Origin: Clonostachys chloroleuca
Lineage: Eukaryota > Ascomycota > Sordariomycetes > Hypocreales > Bionectriaceae
NCBI GenBank assembly: GCA_037952775.1
Contig: JBANAY010000003.1
Coordinates: forward strand, 11,780,001 to 11,844,000
Length of the DNA: 64,000 bases
Direction of reading: 5' to 3'
Shown here piece after piece: positions 57,774 to 64,000 of this stretch. The notes below the pieces were generated by a model. The model was not told the origin of the DNA and made no database searches. It saw only the letters and a list, made by a program, of their open reading frames with translations. Position numbers and translations under genes: made by a program. Numbering within the stretch: the first letter of the stretch is position 1; every line of letters begins with the position of its first letter.

Positions 57774-59336
57774 ATGAAGTTGTCACTATCGTCGGCGCGC
57801 GCCATTTTGGGCTTCGCCATTGCCTTGTCCTCGACCTGCGATGCCTTTGCGCACGAGAGGGCACACCAACACCGCCATTTGGACACAGATCTCGAGGTTC
57901 GCCATTCTCATAACGCGCCGGAGGAGACCTCATTGGCCACCCGAGGAGGACAATGCCAGTTTCCAACCGATGACCCGAACCTCGTCGCCGTCACTCCCAA
58001 CGCGAAGAATGCAGGATGGGCTATGAGCCCTGATCAGGAGTGCAAGCCTGGATCATACTGTCCCTTTGCTTGCAAGTCGGGCATGGTCATGGCACAGTGG
58101 GATCCTGATTCTACTTACACCTACCCTGCCTCTATGGTACAGCACGCTCCCTGAATGCATGCTTCTCGCATAGTTGCTAACATTTTCTTCTTAGAACGGT
58201 GGTCTTTATTGTAACAAGAATGGAGAGATTGAGAAGCCTTTCAAGGACAAGCCTAATTGTGTTGATGGTCTTGGGTCCATCAATGCTGTCAACAAGGCAG
58301 GCAAGAGCATGTCGTGGTGCCAGACGGTTCTTCCTGGCAACGAGGCTATGCTTATTCCTACGGTCGTTTCCTCAAGCGCAGTTATTGCTGTTCCTAAAAG
58401 CAGCTACTGGTGTTCAACTGCCGCACAGTGAGTGTTGCGAGGGAGATTGTTTGCCAAGTGGAGTTGCTAACGATTGAAAATAGCTTCTATATCAACCCTC
58501 CTGGTACAGGTTCGGAGGGATGCATCTGGGGAGATGACAAGAGCCCAATTGGAAATTGGAGTCCCTACGTTGCCGGTGCCAACGCTGACGCGAGTGGCCA
58601 GACATTTGTGAAGCTGGGTTGGAACCCCATTTGGGAAGATTCTGGTTTAAAGGGTTCAGTTCCCGACTTTGGACTGAGGGTTGAATGCCCTGACGGTGGC
58701 TGCAATGGTATTCCATGCGAGATTGACCCTACCTCGGGAAGTGGAAATGTCAAGTCGAGTACCAAGTCCTCCGGCGCAGGCGGCTCAAGTTTCTGCGTCG
58801 TGACAGTCAGCAAGGGGAAGACGGCAAATATTGTTGCCTTTGCCCCCGGCGGCAGCAGTTCCTCTGGAGGAAAGGATGAGGAGAAGAAGTCTACCAGCAC
58901 ACCTAGTGTTGCTGCAACATCCACAGTACAGAGCACGAGCTCTTCAACAGTCTCGTCTTCGTCGTCGTCGTCGTCTTCTGTGGTTTCATCCACTTTGACC
59001 ACAGTGTCGTCGTCCAGCTCGTCTACAAGCTCTAGCGCAAGCTCAACCTCGAGCCCGACCTCGACCGAAGAATCCAGCACCCCAACAGGCTCGCCAACAC
59101 CGTCCGCAACCGGGGCAAAGATCAGCGCAAAGCCTGGTATCTTCCATGAGAATGATGACTCGTCATCCTCAGGAGCCACAGCTACCAATGCCCAATCAAA
59201 CGCTCAACCCACCGAAGCCACAAATAAGGCATCTACAACCAAGGCCGATGAGAAGGGCGTTGCTCAACGCAAGTCTGGAAGCCCTGCTCTCGCTGGACTG
59301 GTTGTTGCTTTTGTTGCCGCAGCCTACTTTCTGTAG
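57774..59336 (+). CDS. SUN-family cell-wall protein (GH132-type), GPI-anchored
   Basis: Exons 57774-58136, 58195-58427 and 58484-59336 (phases 0 and 2) give 482 residues. Signal peptide: MKLSLSSARAILGFAIALSS with cleavage near CDAFA. The SUN-domain core is clear: CQFPTDDPNLVAVTPNAKNA, GWAMSPDQECKPGSYCPFAC, AQWDPDSTYTYPASMNGGLYC across the first join, KSMSWCQTVLPGNEAMLIPT, WCSTAAHFYINPPG across the second. A Ser/Thr-rich O-mannosylated stalk (about residues 295-440, with Ser runs from TCG/TCT codons) leads to a hydrophobic GPI-signal tail ending AFVAAAYFL. SUN proteins act in septation and wall remodelling; the GPI-bearing form resembles the group II (Adg3-like) branch. Confidence 0.9.
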
Positions 59337-60263
59337 TGCAGCATAACAGCTCTCTTGGGACATAATCTTATTATTTTCTGTCCTTACTCGGCTTATATTT
59401 ACAACGTTTGAAGCGTTATTGCTGTTTTTGCTCTTCTTCTCTCCGCACATGCTTTAAAACTTACGACCTTTTCTTTTTATCTCCAAATATCTTTGCCAAC
59501 CCTACATAGCAGGCAAACACATCAGTGATAGTGTCTATTTTACGGCGCGTCTGTTGACGCAAGTCGTTCTCCCACTTGGGACTACATTCTTCTTGCCTAT
59601 ACAGGCCCAGCATTGTTGTATCTACTTCAATAAATACCCCCCTTTTTCGCGTGAGAGGATTCCATCCTCTTTCTACCCGCGGTACTTTTTTTTTTTCCAT
59701 ATCAGAAGAGGCATGATGGTTGTTTCTGGGACGATGTCAATGTTTGGACGGACATGCACGCTTAAAAAACAAGGTGTACTTTTATGGGAATCCCTTTGAT
59801 CACTTTTTGTGAATATTTTAGTATATATGTCACATATTTTTTAGTATTAGTAGCTCAGGACAAGGATGTTTCATCATCTGCCCATGCCATCCTTTCTGAG
59901 GAGGATCGGAGGGTGTCCTCGAGTGTAAATGCAGACGAAGCATTCAATACCTGTTCGCCTCTTTGATCTTTTTGGCCCATTGGGGTTTGTGTTGTAAAGT
60001 ACCTCCGGTGATTAATTCCAGCATGCGATTACCTAGTTGAAATCAGGTACATCTCGCATACCGTGGGTGAGTTTTAAACTCTACGTGCTTCTTGTTTGAC
60101 AATCACAGTCTGATACAAGTACATAATCATGGTCATTATTTGGTTGACATTGTCTTATTGTCTTGACTATTTTGATATTATTAATAGGCCATTTTGGTTT
60201 TCTTTATGCCACGCGCTGATGTGTTAAACATGACTGAAATAGCTAGGTAAGTTTTCTGAATGA
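59337..60263. other. Convergent 3' region, SUN gene / PCI gene
   Basis: 927 bp, AT-rich, T-runs near 59687-59697. No coding sequence, RNA gene or repeat was recognised. Confidence 0.5.
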
Positions 60264-62016
60264 TCACGCCCGAACCCACCCAGGCACATCATCTGGGTTG
60301 TAATCTTCCTCGTACCTCCTCTCCTGTATGGACTGCCACACACTCGGCCAGCCCGCGGCGACGGGCCCTTTGGCCTTGGCGCCTATGATGGCGAACCTGC
60401 CCTGCCCGTGGGCGATGAACCCGTGCATCAGGCCCTCCTCGACGAGGGTGGCCAGCTGCAGCTCGACGTGGTCGAGCGTCACCTCGGCGTTGCCCCATAT
60501 CAAGCCCTCGTTGGGCCGCAACCTGTTGAGCTTCCCGGCGGGCGGGGGCACGAGGCTTGTGTCCGTCTCCTGCATGTTGTTCGCGAGCGCCTTCATAAGG
60601 AGCGGGTTCACGCTGGGCTGGTGCGCATGGTCGGCGGGCCTGGGGACCCAGCCCTCGAGGCGGCGCTGGACGTAGACGGCGGCGGCGTGCAGGTCGGCGA
60701 CGTCGAGGGTGGCGGCCTTGCGGGAGCTGGAGTCGGTAGGGGGAACGTAGGTGAGGAGGAAGGTCTTGCGGGCGAGGGAGCGCCAGAGGAGGGGGCGGAG
60801 CTTGTGGGTGAGGGGCACGAGGAGGCCCTTCTCGAGGAGCCAGTCCTCGTGCTCGGCGAGGTGGGCCTGGAACCTGATGAAGTCGCCGCCGCGGAGGGCC
60901 GCGCACAGGGGGAAGAAGATGGGGGCGAGGGTCCTGGACTCCGGGCGCTGGAGGAGGCTGGCGGAGGGGAAGCGGCCCAGGAGGATGTTGGCGGCGATGA
61001 GGTAGGTCAGGATGTTGGTGCGGTGGGAGGTGAAGCGAGGCGGGGTTTGGAGGTAGGCGGCCTCGAGGCAATTTGCTGCTCGGAGGTAGTGGTTTCCGCT
61101 TGAGAAACTGAAGCGGCCGAGATAATAGAGAAAGGTAACGCGTTGGGCGGCTGGGTAGAGGGATAGAGGGGGGAGTTGGCACCCAAGTTGAAGAAGATCA
61201 TTTTGGCCAGGTGTATTCGCCGACACTGAATAGCATAGGTTAGAAAGAGTTATCAAAAATATTCTGTGTCTTGGACTCACAGCGAATAGAAGCTTGAGGA
61301 CAAGGTTGGCAAATATGTAGATGGCCACCCTTTTGCCCTTGGGAGGGCTTGATCGATCACTAGACCGGTCATTCAAGCATGCGGTGAAGATTTTTTGGAT
61401 GATCTCGGCGGAGGATTCAGCAATAGATTTACGGCTCTCATCGTCATTGCTAGTACGCAGCTGACGAGTGAGTTCGGGACGCCTGTTGAGCGTCATTGTC
61501 AGTCGAGCAAGGACGTCTGACAACGACATGCTTGTTTTGAGTAGCATGGCTCCGTATGCTGGATGCGTCAACGCTGTGGCGCAGGAGCTGAATGTCAAGG
61601 TTAGCTTAAATTTATTGAAGAAGAAGGGAAAAAACAGATGGGGCTGCAGAACATTACGCCCTCAGCTTTTCGATGGCCACCTACCTCACCAGAGTACTCA
61701 ACAGCTGATGTGTGCGGACTAGATCAGCATCGTAGTCGGCGTCCCTCCAGAAGGTGAAGTATTCCTTGATGAAAGTGACAAGACTGGGCCATGGCGTGGC
61801 CTCGCCCTCTACTTCATCGTCTTCATCGTCAGGCAGACATTTCTGAATGATGTTGTCTAGGCCGGACTGGCGATATTGGTTGCGAAGCTCTGCGCGCAAC
61901 TCATGATACTGCCTGGGCGAGTTGGGGCCGACTTGCAACCATGATTGCAGAGAGTCCCCATCTTGTTTGCGTATGAAATTCCGGATCTGGGACAGAAATT
62001 CAATCACCAGAGACAT
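60264..62016 (-). CDS. PCI-domain protein of the Thp1/PCID2-CSN12 family, with one-base frameshift
   Basis: Exons 62016-61685, 61587-61281 and 61225-60264; 533 residues if one base is added. Exon joins rebuild LLSTLVSSCATALTHPAYG and, after removal of a 55-nt intron, LLFACRRIHLAKMIFFNLGA, both family-like. The frame then breaks at a six-G run, 61168-61173 (coding strand C). With a seventh base, ANSP runs on as PLSLYPAAQRVTFLYYLGRF and the PCI/winged-helix C-terminus (VTLDHVELQLATLVEEGLMH) to the stop at 60264. An alternative unspliced reading keeps the frame open but loses the conserved ACRR segment. The family includes TREX-2 Thp1 (mRNA export) and COP9-linked Csn12; I favour Thp1 on N-terminal features. 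Confidence 0.82.
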
Positions 62017-62422
62017 GATGGCATTGCGATGGAGAAGTCATGGATTGGGAGTCGTTTCAACATGTTCCTTTTCGAGTAAGACGCGGTGGTGATAAAATTG
62101 TGGGGCACGGACCTACATCTGAGCCAGCCTCCTCTTGCTATTGAAGTACGGTGAGAGTAAGAAGACAATAGGGAGCGGCTCAGTTTTGTGCATTGAAGAA
62201 ATACCCAATGTCAAATCCTCTAAAAATCCCATCGAAAAAGAGGTGTACGGAGAATCTTATTGTCTACCGGCCACCTACAGCACGTGCTGGAAGCGAGGAA
62301 CTGTTTGTTGATGAGATAACGAAAGATTTCTTATCGCTCGTCAATCTCAACTAAAGGAATATGGACAAATCTATTTACAGACGTAAAATCATGAGTTCTT
62401 TATTCTTCACATCGCCCGGACC
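62017..62422. other. Intergenic region, PCI gene promoter and thiolase 3' flank
   Basis: 406 bp between two minus-strand genes. No coding sequence or repeat was recognised. Confidence 0.5.
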
Positions 62423-63783
62423 TTACACGGACTCAACCCGTTGAACTACCACAGCGGTAGCAGCGCCGCCGCCATTGCAGATTGCCGCAACACCATACTC
62501 GCCAGGCTTAAGTTGGTGCAACAAGGTTGTCAGGATACGTGAGCCGGAGCTTCCAAGAGCATGGCCTAGTGAAATAGCTCCACCGAGAGGGTTGACCTTG
62601 GCACCCTCCAGTCCCAAGATCTTCTGGTTGGCGAGGATCACACTTGCGAATGCCTCGTTGAACTCCCAAACGGCGACCTGATTTTTGGTGATACCGGCCC
62701 GCTCTAGAGCGAGGGGAACAGCCTTGGATGGAGCGACGGGGAAGTCGATAGGTGCAATAGCCGCATCAGCATAGCCGCAAATCTTGGCCAGGACCCTCGA
62801 TCCACTACCATACTGCTGAGCAATAGCTTTACTGCCGAGGACCAGTGCGCTGGCGCCGTCGTTGAGGGTTGATGAGTTGGCGGCTGTGACAGTTCCGGTA
62901 CCATCGCGAACGAAGGCTGGCTTAAGAGTGGGGATCTTTTCGAGTTTAACATCGAGGAAGCCCTCGTCGGTGTCGATGATGGTTTCACCCTTTCTGCTAG
63001 ACACAGTGACGGGTGCAATCTCATCAGCGAAAGCTTTGGCCTTCCAGGCCTCCTGGGCATTCTTGTACGACTGAATGGCATACGCATCCTGCTCCTCCCT
63101 GGTGATGCCATACTTCTTGACGGTGTTCTCGGCGCAGTTGCCCATGTGGAATTTGTCGTAAACGTCCGTCAGTCCGTCCTTGATTAAACCGTCCTCCAAC
63201 TGGACGTGCCCGAAAGGTGGCAAATTGCTTGCGCGGGGAACATAGTACGGTATTCTGGTCATGTTCTCCATTCCACCAGCAACCTGTGCTTCTGCCAGTC
63301 CAAGCTGAATGTTCTGCGCGGCAAAGACGACCGCCTTGAGACCCGAGGCGCATACCTTGTTGATAGTGATGGCCTCAACCGACTGCGGCAGGCCGGCAAA
63401 GATGGCGGCCTGGCGTGCTGGAGCTTGGCCAATGGAACCCGAGATGACGTTTCCCATATAGACCTCGGTAATCTTCTCGACGGGTACATTAGACTTCTCG
63501 ACTGCCGACTTGATTGCTGTAGCTCCGAGCTTGGGCGCGGGGACGGTGGTAAATGAGCCATTGAACTATTGCAGCACGTTAGTCGAGTGAACGGACCACG
63601 CGAAAGACGAAACTATCAAGGGAGTATGCTGACTTTTGCAGTAGGTGTTCGGGCGGCGCTTAGGATGTATGCGTCTTGGATCTCGCGGCGGAATGCCGTG
63701 GTGCTAGAGAAGCTTCGGGCGGCTTTCACATGCTTGGCCAGGTGAGCCGCCATCCTCGCAGACTTGAGCTGCGATGCCACCAT
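62423..63783 (-). CDS. ERG10: Mitochondrial acetyl-CoA C-acetyltransferase (thiolase)
   Basis: Exons 63783-63634 and 63565-62423 (phase 0) give 430 residues. The first about 35 residues are Arg/Ser/Lys/Ala-rich without acids ([20 protein letters not shown], then [12 protein letters not shown]), a clear mitochondrial presequence, so this is the ACAT1/Erg10A type. Thiolase motifs: catalytic Cys in [15 protein letters not shown], the His in [14 protein letters not shown] and the second Cys in [10 protein letters not shown]. It condenses two acetyl-CoA to acetoacetyl-CoA or runs in reverse in ketone/isoleucine breakdown. The frame is open upstream to 63975, but that part has no presequence-like design; the ATG at 63783 is chosen. 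The donor GTCAGC is non-consensus. Confidence 0.93.
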
Positions 63784-64000
63784 GATTGCTGCTGTGAGAT
63801 ATGCTTTGCAAGTATCGGGGAAGAAGACAAGAGAAATGGAAGACACTGAACAGATCTGTGAGAGAGAAGGAATGGCAGGTGAGACACGGGCTTTATGATG
63901 GTTGGAGCTTGCCGTGAAGGTTTCCCTTCCAGGCTCGGTACACCTCGGCTTAAGTGCTGTCGGATACGGATACACGAGGCGAGTCTGGGGTATTAGCGGG
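63784..64000. promoter_or_regulatory. Promoter region of the thiolase gene, cut by window end
   Basis: 217 bp upstream of the start. No further gene is visible before the window ends. Confidence 0.4.

Noticed and set aside
60408..61103. 231-codon plus-strand frame opposite the PCI-domain gene
   Set aside because: Gly/Glu/Val-rich antisense shadow of the GC-rich exon 3.
61226..61280. Intron of the PCI gene read as coding sequence
   Set aside because: It has clean GTGAGT/TTCAG signals and a CTAAC branch point, and its removal gives the conserved ACRR segment; the open frame is kept only by coincidence with the downstream one-base shift.

Overview
This window is nuclear DNA of a filamentous ascomycete (Pezizomycotina, most likely Sordariomycetes). 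Genes carry short introns (mostly 50-120 nt) with GTAAGT/GTGAGT donors and CTAAC/CTAAT branch points. They lie on both strands without operons, and nearly all are single-copy fungal housekeeping genes. I modelled 25 protein genes, placing exon joins by hand from splice signals and reading-frame phase. No RNA gene, CRISPR array or intact transposon was found.

Layout: SYO1 (-), a GT2-type glycosyltransferase (+), a DUF202 membrane protein (-), a twin-cassette soluble ABC ATPase (-), UMP1 (+), a prenylated ubiquitin-like protein (-), AP-1 beta/APL2 (-), EMC4 (+), the Qa-SNARE UFE1 (+), aspartate aminotransferase (+), a basic disordered protein (+), NMD3 (-), ESF2 (-), an aldehyde dehydrogenase (+), a small unknown protein (+), ERG8 (-), a long mitochondrial PPR protein (-). 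Then comes a gene-poor stretch of about 7 kb (41.3-48.35 kb) holding one fungal nuclease-like/AT-hook gene, followed by DBP7 (+), a small LEA-like protein (-), TVP15 (-), MEF2 (+), a GPI-anchored SUN-family wall protein (+), a TREX-2/CSN12-type PCI protein (-) and a mitochondrial acetyl-CoA acetyltransferase (-).

Functional themes: four genes act in 60S/18S ribosome biogenesis (SYO1, NMD3, ESF2, DBP7). Several act in the early secretory pathway and Golgi (EMC4, UFE1, APL2, TVP15). Two belong to isoprenoid metabolism (ERG8 and the thiolase), and two to mitochondrial gene expression (MEF2, PPR protein). They are neighbours, not a co-transcribed cluster.

The most useful sequence-level observations are: (1) three essential-type genes (APL2, UFE1, the PCI protein) are each broken by exactly one missing base in a six-base G/C run, restored by a seventh base, which suggests systematic base-calling error or, less likely, frameshift decoding; (2) a perfect 11-bp tandem duplication frameshifts the nuclease-like gene just before its two AT-hooks; (3) the first coding exon of UMP1 is the ATG codon alone; (4) a 23-C homopolymer lies in the gene-poor stretch; (5) CRE sites (TGACGTCA) sit upstream of the LEA-like gene.
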